A stretch of 37,053 nt of DNA from IDS-8 sp040902105 (lineage in GTDB: Bacteria; Pseudomonadota; Gammaproteobacteria; Steroidobacterales; Woeseiaceae), in assembly GCA_040902105.1 (NCBI GenBank), contig JBBDXW010000027.1, positions 1 to 37,053 on the forward strand, given 5' to 3'. The notes under the pieces are model-generated. The model worked only from the letters and a program-made list of their open reading frames with translations. It had not been told where the DNA came from and searched no databases. Position 1 is the first letter of the stretch. Each line of letters begins with the position of its first letter. Position numbers and translations under genes: made by a program. Shown here piece by piece: positions 23,531 through 32,251 of the stretch.

Positions 23531-24442
23531 TCAACGGGACCAGCCGTAAAGGGTCATGGCGGCGACGGCGGCAGCCCAGATCAGGAGCGAGCGGAGTACC
23601 AGTTTCCGGGCGGCCGTCGCTCCACGCATGCTGCGATCGGTAATGGTTTCGTCTTCGACAGGATGCAGCGCCAATGCGCCGGCGCCGACTCTCGCGAGCA
23701 GGTGCTCGCTTCGCGCGTGCAATTCTTCCGTGCCGCGAGGCATCGGCGTCCGCCACGCCCCAAGGGCGGCGTCGAAGTTGCCCGCCAGGGCATAGCCGAC
23801 CGCAGTCAACCGGGCCGGAATCCAGGCCAGCCAGCCGTGCAGGTCTTCGGCCGCGCCGACGACGAGCGACGCGGCACCCGCACCGCTATCGTCGCGCGCC
23901 GCCTTGAAGACGGCGCGCCGCCTGATGAGATCCGTGACCCGATAAGTCCACGCGCCGAGCGGCCCCAGCAAAATGAACCAGAAAATGACCGCGAACAGGC
24001 GGTTGTTTCCCTGCACGCAGACAGCCTGTTCGACCGCGTGGCTTCGCTCCACCGGATCCGCTGGAATATCCTTCTCGAGTAGCGCTTTCGCCGTGGTTCG
24101 AATGCGCTCGGCGTCTTCCGACTTGAGCGCCGCGCAGTGCTCGTCAACCTCTCCGGCGATGTCGCGCGGGCCGAGGGAGAAAAAAAGGACGACCACGGCG
24201 AAGATCAGGTACAGGAATCCGTGAAACGTATCGCCCAGGCTCAGCACGACCAGCAGGACCGGCAGCACCAGGACAAACGTAAGGAGCAACACCAGGATCA
24301 GCGGCGGCCAGTTGGCGTAGCGGTCAACCTGGCGAAAACCGAAGTCGATCAGCCGGTCCAGCCAGCGCAGTTCACGCAGGTGAAACAACTGCGTGGCGAG
24401 ACGTTCGACGATGAGCCCGATCAGCAATGCAATCAGTTTCAT
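23531..24442 (-). CDS. ampE: AmpE-like inner-membrane protein
   Basis: A 303-aa membrane protein with hydrophobic segments around residues 2-12, 46-68, 74-91, 150-168 and 283-299. The start MKLIALLIGLIVERLATQLFHLRELRWLDR is characteristic of AmpE, a protein encoded with AmpD and thought to act in sensing or recycling of cell-wall fragments and beta-lactamase regulation; its biochemistry is unknown. The ATG overlaps the ampD stop by 4 bp (ATGA), and btuF follows 2 bp after its stop. Confidence 0.85.
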   Translation of the reverse strand: MKLIALLIGLIVERLATQLFHLRELRWLDRLIDFGFRQVDRYANWPPLILVLLLTFVLVLPVLLVVLSLGDTFHGFLYLIFAVVVLFFSLGPRDIAGEVDEHCAALKSEDAERIRTTAKALLEKDIPADPVERSHAVEQAVCVQGNNRLFAVIFWFILLGPLGAWTYRVTDLIRRRAVFKAARDDSGAGAASLVVGAAEDLHGWLAWIPARLTAVGYALAGNFDAALGAWRTPMPRGTEELHARSEHLLARVGAGALALHPVEDETITDRSMRGATAARKLVLRSLLIWAAAVAAMTLYGWSR

Positions 24443-25047
24443 GAAGCCATGCCCGCTTGAGCTCCCGCCCGTATTACGGATAGCTGATCATACAGCCGCA
24501 GCCAGTCGAACGCAGGGCCGGGGTCGGATTTGCGGCCGGGTGCTACGTCGCAGTGGCCGGCAATCGCCCGCGTGTCGAGTGCCGGATACGCCGCGATGAG
24601 GGCCTCGACTACCCGCCCGAGTTCGACGTATTGCTCATCGGCGTAGGGCGATTCGTCGTCGCCCTCGAGCTCGATGCCGATCGAGAAATCGTTACAGCAG
24701 GAGCGCCCGCGAAAGGACGACCGGCCGGCGTGCCAGGCGCGCCGGCCGAACGGAACGAACTGTATCAGGCCGCCATCGCGCCGTATGAGCAGATGTGCCG
24801 ATACGTGCAGGTCGCCGATCTCTTCGAAGTAAGGATGCGCACTGCGGTCGATGCAATTGGTGAAAAAATGTTCGATGTGCGGACCGCCGAATTCGCCGGG
24901 CGGCAGGCTGATGCCGTGGATTACGATGAGTTCCGGCTCGACACCCTCCGGCCGGTCGTCCTGGTTGGGCGACGGACATTGCACGGCCGGCCGGATAAGG
25001 CCGGCGCCCGGGCTCACGGTGTATCGGGTTTCGTCGATCTCGGGCAA
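24439..25047 (-). CDS. ampD: 1,6-anhydro-N-acetylmuramyl-L-alanine amidase
   Basis: Cytoplasmic zinc amidase that releases peptide from anhydro-MurNAc fragments during murein recycling, and so keeps AmpR-controlled beta-lactamase low. PSPNQDDRP, ELIVIHGISLPPGEFGGP, SAHLLIRRDGGLIQFVPF, AWHAG, CNDFSIGIELEG, AGHCDVAPGRKSDPGPAFDW follow E. coli AmpD closely; the zinc ligands are the His in VIHGIS, the His in GHCDVAP and the Asp in KSDPGP. The start is uncertain: TTG at 25047 (202 aa) has AGGA very close to it; GTG at 25017 (192 aa) gives the length nearest to E. coli. Anything upstream enters the REP palindrome and is not coding. Confidence 0.9.
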   Translation of the reverse strand: MPEIDETRYTVSPGAGLIRPAVQCPSPNQDDRPEGVEPELIVIHGISLPPGEFGGPHIEHFFTNCIDRSAHPYFEEIGDLHVSAHLLIRRDGGLIQFVPFGRRAWHAGRSSFRGRSCCNDFSIGIELEGDDESPYADEQYVELGRVVEALIAAYPALDTRAIAGHCDVAPGRKSDPGPAFDWLRLYDQLSVIRAGAQAGMAS

Positions 25048-25090
25048 TTTCCTGGACTTCGTATGGAATTCTGATGATGACGTCTCGGTG

Positions 25091-25176
25091 GGTCGCCCGC
25101 GGGGCGGGCTCCTGCAGCGCATGTATCGTCGTTGTGCACGAATCGTGCGCTGCAGGAGCCCGCCCCGCGGGCGACC
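25091..25176. repeat. REP palindrome between ampD and rsmE
   Basis: Perfect 31-bp arms, 25091-25121 (GGTCGCCCGCGGGGCGGGCT at its start) and 25146-25176, with a 24-nt loop. The sequence resembles the GTAGGAGCCCGCCCCGCGGGCGACC-type REPs scattered through Xanthomonadaceae and relatives (known from general experience). It lies in the shared upstream region of divergent ampD and rsmE. Confidence 0.8.
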
Positions 25177-25278
25177 GGGCAACGCCATTGTAAACCACCC
25201 CCGGCAAGGTCCGCGCCCCGCTTTGACACATTCGTTCCGAACCGTGCCTAATGTCGACGCTGCCAATACGGCAACGCG

Positions 25279-26049
25279 ATGGCATCTGCGAAATTGTCGA
25301 CAAAGCCCCTTAATCGCCTGTATGTGCCCGATCCGCTGAAAGCGGGGGACGAGCTTCGCCTCGACGAGGAACGAACCCGTTACGTTGGGCGCGTGCTGCG
25401 CCTCCGGGTCGGCGACGCCGTCGTCCTGTTCGACGGCAGCGGCGGTGAGTTTTCCGCGGCGATCACGGAGGTTGCCAAACGTGCCGTCGTGGTACGCGTC
25501 GGCGAGCGTCGGGAACGAAGCGTCGAATCCCCGCTGGCGATCACACTGATTCAGGGAATTTCCCGCGGCGAGCGCATGGACATCGTGGTACAGAAAGCGA
25601 CGGAACTCGGAGTGCGTCGTATTACGCCGGTCATGACCGAGTTCTCGGTCGTGCGGCTTCATGGCGGTAATGACGATAAGGGCGAGAAACGCGCATTGCA
25701 TTGGCTGAAGGTCGCGCGGAGTGCCTGCGAACAGTGCGGGCGGAACGTCGTGCCGACGTTTGACGCACCACAATCGTTCAAGAGCTGGCTGGAAAGCTCC
25801 TCGTCGAGCGGCGTTCCGCGAATCGTGCTGCATCCTGGCGCGACGAGAACACTTGGCAATCTGGAGCGTATTCATGATCGCATTGAGTTGCTAATCGGTC
25901 CGGAAGGCGGGCTGAGCGACGCCGAGGTCGACCAGGCAGTGGCAGCCGGTTTCCGCGCCTGCTCCATCGGTCCGCGCGTTCTCCGCACGGAGACTGCGGC
26001 GATTGCGGCAATCGCAGCGTTGCAGGCGCGGTGGGGAGATTTGGGCTAA
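25279..26049 (+). CDS. rsmE: 16S rRNA (uracil(1498)-N(3))-methyltransferase
   Basis: SPOUT-family methyltransferase acting on U1498 of 16S rRNA in the 30S subunit. The 256-aa protein has an N-terminal PUA-like domain (RYVGRVLRLRVGDAVVLFDGSGGEFSAAI) and a C-terminal trefoil-knot domain with GISRGERMDIVVQKATELGVRRITPV, LLIGPEGGLSDAEVD and SIGPRVLRTETAAIAAIAALQ, the SAM-binding knot. The ATG at 25279 gives the family N-terminus (RLYVPDPLKAG); no clear Shine-Dalgarno is seen. Single gene; gshB, often near rsmE in gammaproteobacteria, is at the other end of the Chp operon. Confidence 0.95.
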   Translation: MASAKLSTKPLNRLYVPDPLKAGDELRLDEERTRYVGRVLRLRVGDAVVLFDGSGGEFSAAITEVAKRAVVVRVGERRERSVESPLAITLIQGISRGERMDIVVQKATELGVRRITPVMTEFSVVRLHGGNDDKGEKRALHWLKVARSACEQCGRNVVPTFDAPQSFKSWLESSSSSGVPRIVLHPGATRTLGNLERIHDRIELLIGPEGGLSDAEVDQAVAAGFRACSIGPRVLRTETAAIAAIAALQARWGDLG

Positions 26050-26135
26050 GCACTAACGCCGAGGAGATCAATGTGACGCTCCAACAGCGGGTCGATCGAA
26101 CGCCGTCGAAATAATTCAGCGATTCCGCGGACTTT

Positions 26136-26612
26136 TCAGGCTTGCAGCGAATCCTTGACGATCATCAGTTCCAGGGCCTCCAGGTGCGGCACCAGCGGAT
26201 ACTCGTTGATCATCTTCACGCGGCACAGGACCGGCGCTCCTTGTGGCCAGCCATCGGTCGAATCCAGTTTCAGCACGGCCCTGTTCACGCGCACCAGTTG
26301 CGGGAATCCCTGCGTCAGGATCCCGTAGTAGCCGGTCCTGATCTGCCCCGTGCTGGAATGGAAAACAACGATGCGCGTCCGGCCGGTGCTTGGAGGTATT
26401 GTCTTGCCGATGGCGCCCTCGAACGAAACCACCGGCAATGCGCGGCCGTTCCAGTTTACGTTGCCGAGCATCCATGCATCGCTCCCGGGAGAGTGGTCCG
26501 GTTTGGTGAAGCGTACCACCTCGGCCACGCAGGCGCGGGGCACGATCAGCCGGTCCTCGGCGAGCGGCACCAACAGGCTGTATAGCTCTTCGGTTTCCGG
26601 ATTGGCGCTCAC
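26136..26612 (-). CDS. chpC: CheW-domain protein ChpC
   Basis: A 158-aa CheW-like scaffold protein at the end of the Chp operon. The CheW fold is visible in LYSLLVPLAEDRLIVPRACVAEVVRF, AWMLGNVNWNGRALPVVSFE and RTRIVVFHSS. In Pseudomonas aeruginosa ChpC is thought to couple alternative inputs to ChpA. The GTG start at 26612 overlaps the chpA stop as GTGA, so it is translationally coupled. No further chp gene follows; rsmE is convergent. Confidence 0.82.
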   Translation of the reverse strand: MSANPETEELYSLLVPLAEDRLIVPRACVAEVVRFTKPDHSPGSDAWMLGNVNWNGRALPVVSFEGAIGKTIPPSTGRTRIVVFHSSTGQIRTGYYGILTQGFPQLVRVNRAVLKLDSTDGWPQGAPVLCRVKMINEYPLVPHLEALELMIVKDSLQA

Positions 26613-29600
26613 TGCAACGATATTCCGCGTTCTTGCAGCAGTCTTTGTATGGCGTCGAGCAACTGCGAATCCTGGTAGGGCTTGCCGAGGTAGTCATTCA
26701 CGCCGATTTCTATCGCCCGCGCGCGATGCTTGTCACCGACGCGCGAAGTGATCATGACGATCGGCACGTCGGACACACGCTCGTCGTTGCGCACATGGGT
26801 CGCAAACTCATAACCGTCCATGCGCGGCATTTCGATGTCCAGCAGGATGATGTCCGGCTTGTTCTCCGACAACGCACTTATAGCGTCGAGCCCGTCCTTC
26901 GCCGTCACGACGCGCATGCCGTTACGCTGCAGGAATCGCTCCATGACGCGACGCACGGTGATCGAGTCGTCAACCACCATCGCCAGCGGACGCACGTCCG
27001 TTGCGGCCGACGTGGCGCCCTTCAGTTCGACGACCGGCGCACCGGTCCGGACCAGCGCATTGATATCGAGGATCAGGACGATGCTGCCGTCGCCCAGGAT
27101 CGTGGCGCCCGAAAGCCCGCGGACGCCCGCCAGTTGCGGGCCCACCGATTTCACGACGATTTCCCGGCTCGTGAGCATCTCGTCCACCAGCAACGCCGCC
27201 GAGTAATCGCCTGCCCGGACCAGGATGATCGGCACGTAGGCGTCGTCTTCCGACCACTTCGCCGGCTGTCCGCCGAGATACAGGCCCAGGTGACGGAAAC
27301 GATAGGATTGCTCTCCGTACTCGTAGGCCGGTTCGCTCTGGCTCAGCATGCTTTCGAGTTCGGTTCTTGCGATGCGCGCCACGCCCTCGACGGTCGGCAA
27401 CGGCAGCGCATACACCTCTTCGCCGGTGCGCACGATCAGCGCCTGCGTGATCGCGAGCGTGAACGGCAATCGCACCGAGAAATTCGTGCCCTGCCCGATC
27501 ACGGACGAAATCTGCAGCGAGCCGCCGAGCTTTTTCACCTCGTTCGCCACGACATCCATGCCGACTCCGCGGCCGGCCGCCTGGGTTATCTTTTTCGCCG
27601 TGCTGAACCCCGGCGTCAGGATGAGCTGCATGATTTCTTCGTCGGTCGCCTTGCTCTCGGCCTTGAGCAGGCCGCGCTCGTAGGCTTTGCGCCGAATCGC
27701 CTTGACGTCGAGTCCTCCGCCGTCGTCCGATACGTCAATCACCATTTCCGCGCCTTCGCGATGCAGGCGAATGGTGATTCTGCCGGTCGGCGGCTTGCCT
27801 TTTTTCTGCCGCGCGTTGGGCTTTTCGATGCCGTGAATGACGGCGTTGCGCATCATGTGTTCGAACGGCGGCAGCATTTTATCCAGCACCTGCCGGTCGA
27901 GTTCACCCGAGGCGCCCTCGACGGCGAGTTCCGCCCGCTTGCCGACTTCCGACGCTGTCTGGCGGACCAGCCGCGTCAATCGCGGCACATGCCGCTGGAA
28001 CGGCACCATGCGCGTGCGCATCAGTCCGTCCTGCAGTTCCGCGGTAACGCGCGACTGCTGCACCAGCAGGGTCTCCGCCTCCGAGGTCAGGTTGCGCAAC
28101 AGGTCCTTCAGGCTTCCCAGGTCGTTCGCCGATTCGGCCAGCGCACGCGACAACTGCTGTATGTTCGAGTAGCGATCCATTTCCAGCGGATCGAAGTCGC
28201 GCGCGACGAAGGTATCCTGGTGCCCGTGCATGATCTGCGCTTCCGTCTCGATCTCGAGTTTGCGCAACTGCTGGCGCAGGCGGCTCACGGTCTGTTCGAG
28301 TTCGTCGATGTGGAATTCGATCGAACTCACCTGCTGGCTCAGACGTGAGTGGTAGATGCTGATTTCGCCTGCCGCGTTCAGCAGATCCTCCAGCAACTCC
28401 GCGTCGATCCGCGCGAATTCCTGACGCGATTCGGCCGCCGCGGACTGCGACGCCCTGCGCCGACCCTCGTCGGGCTCTATCGTTATTTCAGGTATCTCGG
28501 CAACCGGTTCAGGTTCGGCACCCGCTTCGGGTTCGGCCGCCGTGACTTCGGGCGCAGGCGTTTCCGGCTCTTCGAGCGGCGCCGCTTCCGGCTTTCCGGA
28601 CCGAGGCGGCTTGCGCCCCGTGACCACAGGTCCTTCCCGCTCTTCGACGGCAAGTGCTTCCGCCGCAAACCGCTCCAGCTCGTCCACGAGCTGCGCCTCG
28701 TCGGTCGGTGCCTCGACCGCGGCTGCTTCGTCCGCGGCCGCTTCGTCCGCGAGGGCCGTGACCTCGTCTGCAGCCGCCTCGTCGCGCCGTATGTCGTCCC
28801 GCGGCGGCACGTGATCGGCGCGTACCGGCTCTTCCGAAGCCGCGGTCCCGGCAGCGTCGACAATGACCATGCTGACCGAGACTTCCGGCTCTGCCGTGAA
28901 TTCGACGGAGACGGAATCCTCTGCAATGGCTTCTTCTATGGACGTTTCCACCGGTCCTGCGCGGAATGCGACCGCCGCGGAAAAGTCCCCGGCATTGATC
29001 CTGTGGATGACATTCTCGAGTTCGGCAGCCGGCATCACTCTTTTGCCGGAGGTGACCGTATCGCGCATACGATGCAACTCGTCGATGCTTTGCTGCAGCA
29101 GGGCATCCAGTTCAGGCGACGCCGGTATGCGGCCTTCGTCGATGCCTATCAGCAGCGTTTCCAGCTCATGGCTCAGATTGCCCATCGGCGTAATGCCGGC
29201 CATGCGGGCGCCGCCTTTCAGCGTATGCAGATGCCGCTTCAGCTCCTCCGCATGTTCGCGCGACGACTTGTTCTTGCTCCAGGCAACCAGCACGCGATCG
29301 GCTTCTTCGAGCAGCTCCGCTGCTTCTTCCGAGAAGATGCCGGCGATCTCCGCATCGTATTCACCTTCCTCTACCTGCTGCTCGTCGGCGGCCGCTGCCG
29401 GTTCCTCGACAGCGGGTTCGGCAAGCTTCTCCTCGACCGTCGGCGCTTCGATGTCGTCCGTCAGTCCTGCCAGGAGGCGGATCAAGTCGGCGAAGTCCTC
29501 CCGTTCGCGGTTTGGCTGATTGATATCGGCGACAATCGCCCTTATCGCCTCGGCGGCGGCGCGCAGCGCGTCAATTCCGGGTTTTTCGAAACCGATGTTG

Positions 29601-32245
29601 TAGTCGTAAGCGCGGCGCACGTAGCGGTTGAGTGCGCCCGCCACCGCGATACCGCGCTCGACGTTCGCCATGTTGGCGCTGCCGTGCAGCGTGTGACAGG
29701 CGCGATGCAGTTTGTCGGTAACGTTGAATGGGGGCCGGTGACTTTCGCAGGCCGCGATGAATTCGGCGATGACCCTGAGGTGTCCGTCCGTTTCCTTGGC
29801 GAAAATGTCGAGCAGTACCGGGTCCATTTCCAGGGCCGGCGGCGGCTCCTCCGGCTGGCCTGCAGGCTGCGCAACGGACAGTACACTCGCATTCGGGTCG
29901 CCATCGGCGTAGGCAGTCGCTTTGGCAATCAGCAAGTTGATGTTCGACGACGGCTCACGGCCGGACTCGAGCTGTTCGACCAGTTCGGGTACGACGTCGG
30001 CTGCCTCGAGGATAAACCGGACCATGGGCGGCGTGCGCATGAGCGTGCGATTGATAAGCCGGTTCAGGAGGTTTTCGACGCTCCAGCAGTATTCGCCGAT
30101 GCGTTCCGCGCCGACCATGCGTCCGCTGCCCTTCAACGTGTGGAACGAGCGGCGTACCGTGATGAGGGTCTCCATGTCGTCCGGAGAGTCGGACCACTGC
30201 GGCAGATTGCGCTTGATCGACGCAATCTCTTCCTTCGCTTCCTCGATGAACAGCTCCAGCAGCTCCGGGTCGAGGTGTTCGGCATCGGGTACGATCACCT
30301 GCATCGGGATGATTTCGGTGGACTGCAGCAGCGCATCGGCCTCCGCAATCGTTGCGTCGTGCGCGGCAGGCATGCCTTCCGCCGCTCTCGCCGCCGGCAG
30401 CTCGATCGCAGTTTCACGGGTCAGGCGGCTCTCGAGATCGCGTAATACGGTCAGGCAGGTCTCGGCGTTGTCGAGCATGTACGCAGGTTCGCGGCGCCCG
30501 GCTTTTACCGTCTCCATATAGTATTCGAGGCTCACGATCGCATCGGCAAGCCGGTCCGTTTCCTTCTGCGTCAGGCGTCCCGGCCCGCCACCCTGCAATG
30601 CCAGCATCATCATCTTGCCGATGCGGTCCACCACATCCATCGCGCGGGGCTTGTTCAGCATCAGCAGGCCGGCCTTGATGCCGCGGAACAACGACGGCAC
30701 GCTGTCGACGCCCTGCGAAACGCCGCCGTTCGCGAGACTCTGGCTGAACGTTTCCTTGATGCGCGCGAGATTGATAATGCTTTCCCGCATCACGGCTTCG
30801 GCAACCTGCTTGTATTCGGCATCGTAGTCGGCCGGCTCCGGCTCCTGCCCCGGAATCTGCGGCTCGGCCGGCACGATCAGGCGGATAAGCTGCTGATCCA
30901 GGCGGTCTTCGACTTTCAACAGGGTAGAGGCGATTTCGACGATCGTATTTTCATTCGCACCGCCGCCCTTCGTTACGACAGACTTCAAACGGTCGATTTC
31001 ACCCTCTATGTCGCCGCGCAGTTCACCGAGCCCGAGCACTCCAAGGGTATCGCTGATTTTCTTCAACAGATCGAGCTGCGGAACGAGTTCCGCAGGCTTG
31101 TTCATGCCGGTGCGAACGTAGATATCGAGCACATCCTTGACGCGGCCAAGGTCTTCCTTGATCGCCGCGGCAACCGTCTGCATCAGCTTCACACTGGGCG
31201 CCGAAAGACTCTCCCTTGCGTGCTCCACCTGCTCGTCTCCCGGCAGAAGCTCGGACAGGTTGAAGGCCGCACGGATCTCGCTGATGCGTTCGCCGGCCGT
31301 GCTCGAACGCGCAACGTAATAAAGGAGGTTATTCAGCAGGTCGGTCGCGGGCTTTGCATCAAACGACTCCGCACCGCTGTCGATCAACAGTTTCAAGCGC
31401 CGGTCGCATTGCCCGAGCAGGCGTTTCAGGGCGACGGAGGTTTCGAGTCCACCGTTCTGCAGCGACTCCAGCACTCCGCCCACCACCCACCAGAGCTGAT
31501 GCATGTCGTCGCGGGTCGAGGCGCTCTCGAGTGCGCCTGCCACGCCCGCGAGCGTTTCCAGATGTCGTTTCGAGTCGCCGCCCTGGATCCAGCCGAGCAG
31601 CGCAAGCTGAAATTTCGGTCGCAGGCGGGTTGCGACGGACACGGGGTTCTCCCCGTCTGCCTCGCGTCGCGTCTTGCCGTCGGCCCTGCGCGACGGAGAC
31701 AGGTTCAAAAGAAGCAGCGTACTTTCGGATAACAGGGGTTGGCCGCGTGCCGCGCGCAGGTCGTTCAACATCGGCAGCAGCACCAGCGCAATGTCGCGGC
31801 CGCCCCCAAGCAAACGCTCGATGTAAATCGGCAGCTGGACCATGGAGCGAGTGAGCGCATCGAGCCCGTCTTCGCGGCCTTTGCCCGGCCGAAATCCCGC
31901 GAGATAACCGCAAACCAGCTCCATCTCTTCCGCGAGCAGGGCGGCACCGTAGGTTTCGGTCATGCGCAACGCGCCGCGTGCATGGTGCAGATGCTGCCCG
32001 CAGCGGACCAGCGCCTCCGTGCCGCCGCGCCCGTCCACGCAGTCTTCAAGCGCCAGGTGCGCGCTGCGGATCGTCTCCATCAGTTCCTGGCTGACGATCG
32101 CGAGCGCGCTCGCCGCTGCCTCCAGCGTGCCGGTTTCGGCAAGCTGCGGCTGGATACCCGTTTGGCTGCTCATCCCGGCTGGTTTATCCCTGGACACATC
32201 GCTCTGCGCATCGCCTTGCACATTTCTCGGCACATCCCTTGGCAC
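26609..32245 (-). CDS. chpA: Chp-system hybrid chemotaxis histidine kinase ChpA/PilL
   Basis: CheA-like kinase controlling type IV pilus twitching and cAMP output, 1878 aa. The N-terminus has a degenerate Hpt-like segment (LHHARGALRM, about residue 86). Hpt domains are centred on HTLKGSG (about 702), HTLHGSA (about 848, Lys replaced by His) and HTLKGGA (about 1004). An Ala/Glu/Pro-rich linker (about 1090-1270) precedes the dimerisation helices, the ATPase domain (HMMRNAVIHG near 1461, DDGGGLD, GRGVGMDVV), a CheW-like domain and a C-terminal receiver with phospho-acceptor Asp near 1798 (LLDIEMPRMDG). It is shorter than the 2472-aa P. aeruginosa ChpA, having fewer Hpt domains. The start is one of several in-frame GTGs in a 12-bp tandem repeat; an ATG at 32173 is an alternative. 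Confidence 0.93.
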   Translation of the reverse strand: MPRDVPRNVQGDAQSDVSRDKPAGMSSQTGIQPQLAETGTLEAAASALAIVSQELMETIRSAHLALEDCVDGRGGTEALVRCGQHLHHARGALRMTETYGAALLAEEMELVCGYLAGFRPGKGREDGLDALTRSMVQLPIYIERLLGGGRDIALVLLPMLNDLRAARGQPLLSESTLLLLNLSPSRRADGKTRREADGENPVSVATRLRPKFQLALLGWIQGGDSKRHLETLAGVAGALESASTRDDMHQLWWVVGGVLESLQNGGLETSVALKRLLGQCDRRLKLLIDSGAESFDAKPATDLLNNLLYYVARSSTAGERISEIRAAFNLSELLPGDEQVEHARESLSAPSVKLMQTVAAAIKEDLGRVKDVLDIYVRTGMNKPAELVPQLDLLKKISDTLGVLGLGELRGDIEGEIDRLKSVVTKGGGANENTIVEIASTLLKVEDRLDQQLIRLIVPAEPQIPGQEPEPADYDAEYKQVAEAVMRESIINLARIKETFSQSLANGGVSQGVDSVPSLFRGIKAGLLMLNKPRAMDVVDRIGKMMMLALQGGGPGRLTQKETDRLADAIVSLEYYMETVKAGRREPAYMLDNAETCLTVLRDLESRLTRETAIELPAARAAEGMPAAHDATIAEADALLQSTEIIPMQVIVPDAEHLDPELLELFIEEAKEEIASIKRNLPQWSDSPDDMETLITVRRSFHTLKGSGRMVGAERIGEYCWSVENLLNRLINRTLMRTPPMVRFILEAADVVPELVEQLESGREPSSNINLLIAKATAYADGDPNASVLSVAQPAGQPEEPPPALEMDPVLLDIFAKETDGHLRVIAEFIAACESHRPPFNVTDKLHRACHTLHGSANMANVERGIAVAGALNRYVRRAYDYNIGFEKPGIDALRAAAEAIRAIVADINQPNREREDFADLIRLLAGLTDDIEAPTVEEKLAEPAVEEPAAAADEQQVEEGEYDAEIAGIFSEEAAELLEEADRVLVAWSKNKSSREHAEELKRHLHTLKGGARMAGITPMGNLSHELETLLIGIDEGRIPASPELDALLQQSIDELHRMRDTVTSGKRVMPAAELENVIHRINAGDFSAAVAFRAGPVETSIEEAIAEDSVSVEFTAEPEVSVSMVIVDAAGTAASEEPVRADHVPPRDDIRRDEAAADEVTALADEAAADEAAAVEAPTDEAQLVDELERFAAEALAVEEREGPVVTGRKPPRSGKPEAAPLEEPETPAPEVTAAEPEAGAEPEPVAEIPEITIEPDEGRRRASQSAAAESRQEFARIDAELLEDLLNAAGEISIYHSRLSQQVSSIEFHIDELEQTVSRLRQQLRKLEIETEAQIMHGHQDTFVARDFDPLEMDRYSNIQQLSRALAESANDLGSLKDLLRNLTSEAETLLVQQSRVTAELQDGLMRTRMVPFQRHVPRLTRLVRQTASEVGKRAELAVEGASGELDRQVLDKMLPPFEHMMRNAVIHGIEKPNARQKKGKPPTGRITIRLHREGAEMVIDVSDDGGGLDVKAIRRKAYERGLLKAESKATDEEIMQLILTPGFSTAKKITQAAGRGVGMDVVANEVKKLGGSLQISSVIGQGTNFSVRLPFTLAITQALIVRTGEEVYALPLPTVEGVARIARTELESMLSQSEPAYEYGEQSYRFRHLGLYLGGQPAKWSEDDAYVPIILVRAGDYSAALLVDEMLTSREIVVKSVGPQLAGVRGLSGATILGDGSIVLILDINALVRTGAPVVELKGATSAATDVRPLAMVVDDSITVRRVMERFLQRNGMRVVTAKDGLDAISALSENKPDIILLDIEMPRMDGYEFATHVRNDERVSDVPIVMITSRVGDKHRARAIEIGVNDYLGKPYQDSQLLDAIQRLLQERGISLQ
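32186..32245. repeat. Five 12-bp tandem repeats at the chpA start
   Basis: Plus-strand units are ATCCCTGGACAC, ATCGCTCTGCGC, ATCGCCTTGCAC, ATTTCTCGGCAC and ATCCCTTGGCAC, end to end from 32186 to 32245. On the coding strand four of the five units begin with GTG and the other with GCG, so the first codons of chpA are repeated possible start codons. Confidence 0.7.
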
Positions 32246-32251
32246 CGGCCC

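Noticed and set aside
26633..28348. Long plus-strand frame (571 codons) opposite the ChpA kinase/receiver region
   Set aside because: Composition (His/Arg/Gln-rich) is that of a reverse-complement shadow, and chpA is certain.
28349..30445. Long open frame (698 codons) on the plus strand inside chpA
   Set aside because: It is antisense to the well-supported chpA domains and its translation is Arg/Phe-rich with no family motif; GC-rich codon use keeps the opposite frame open.
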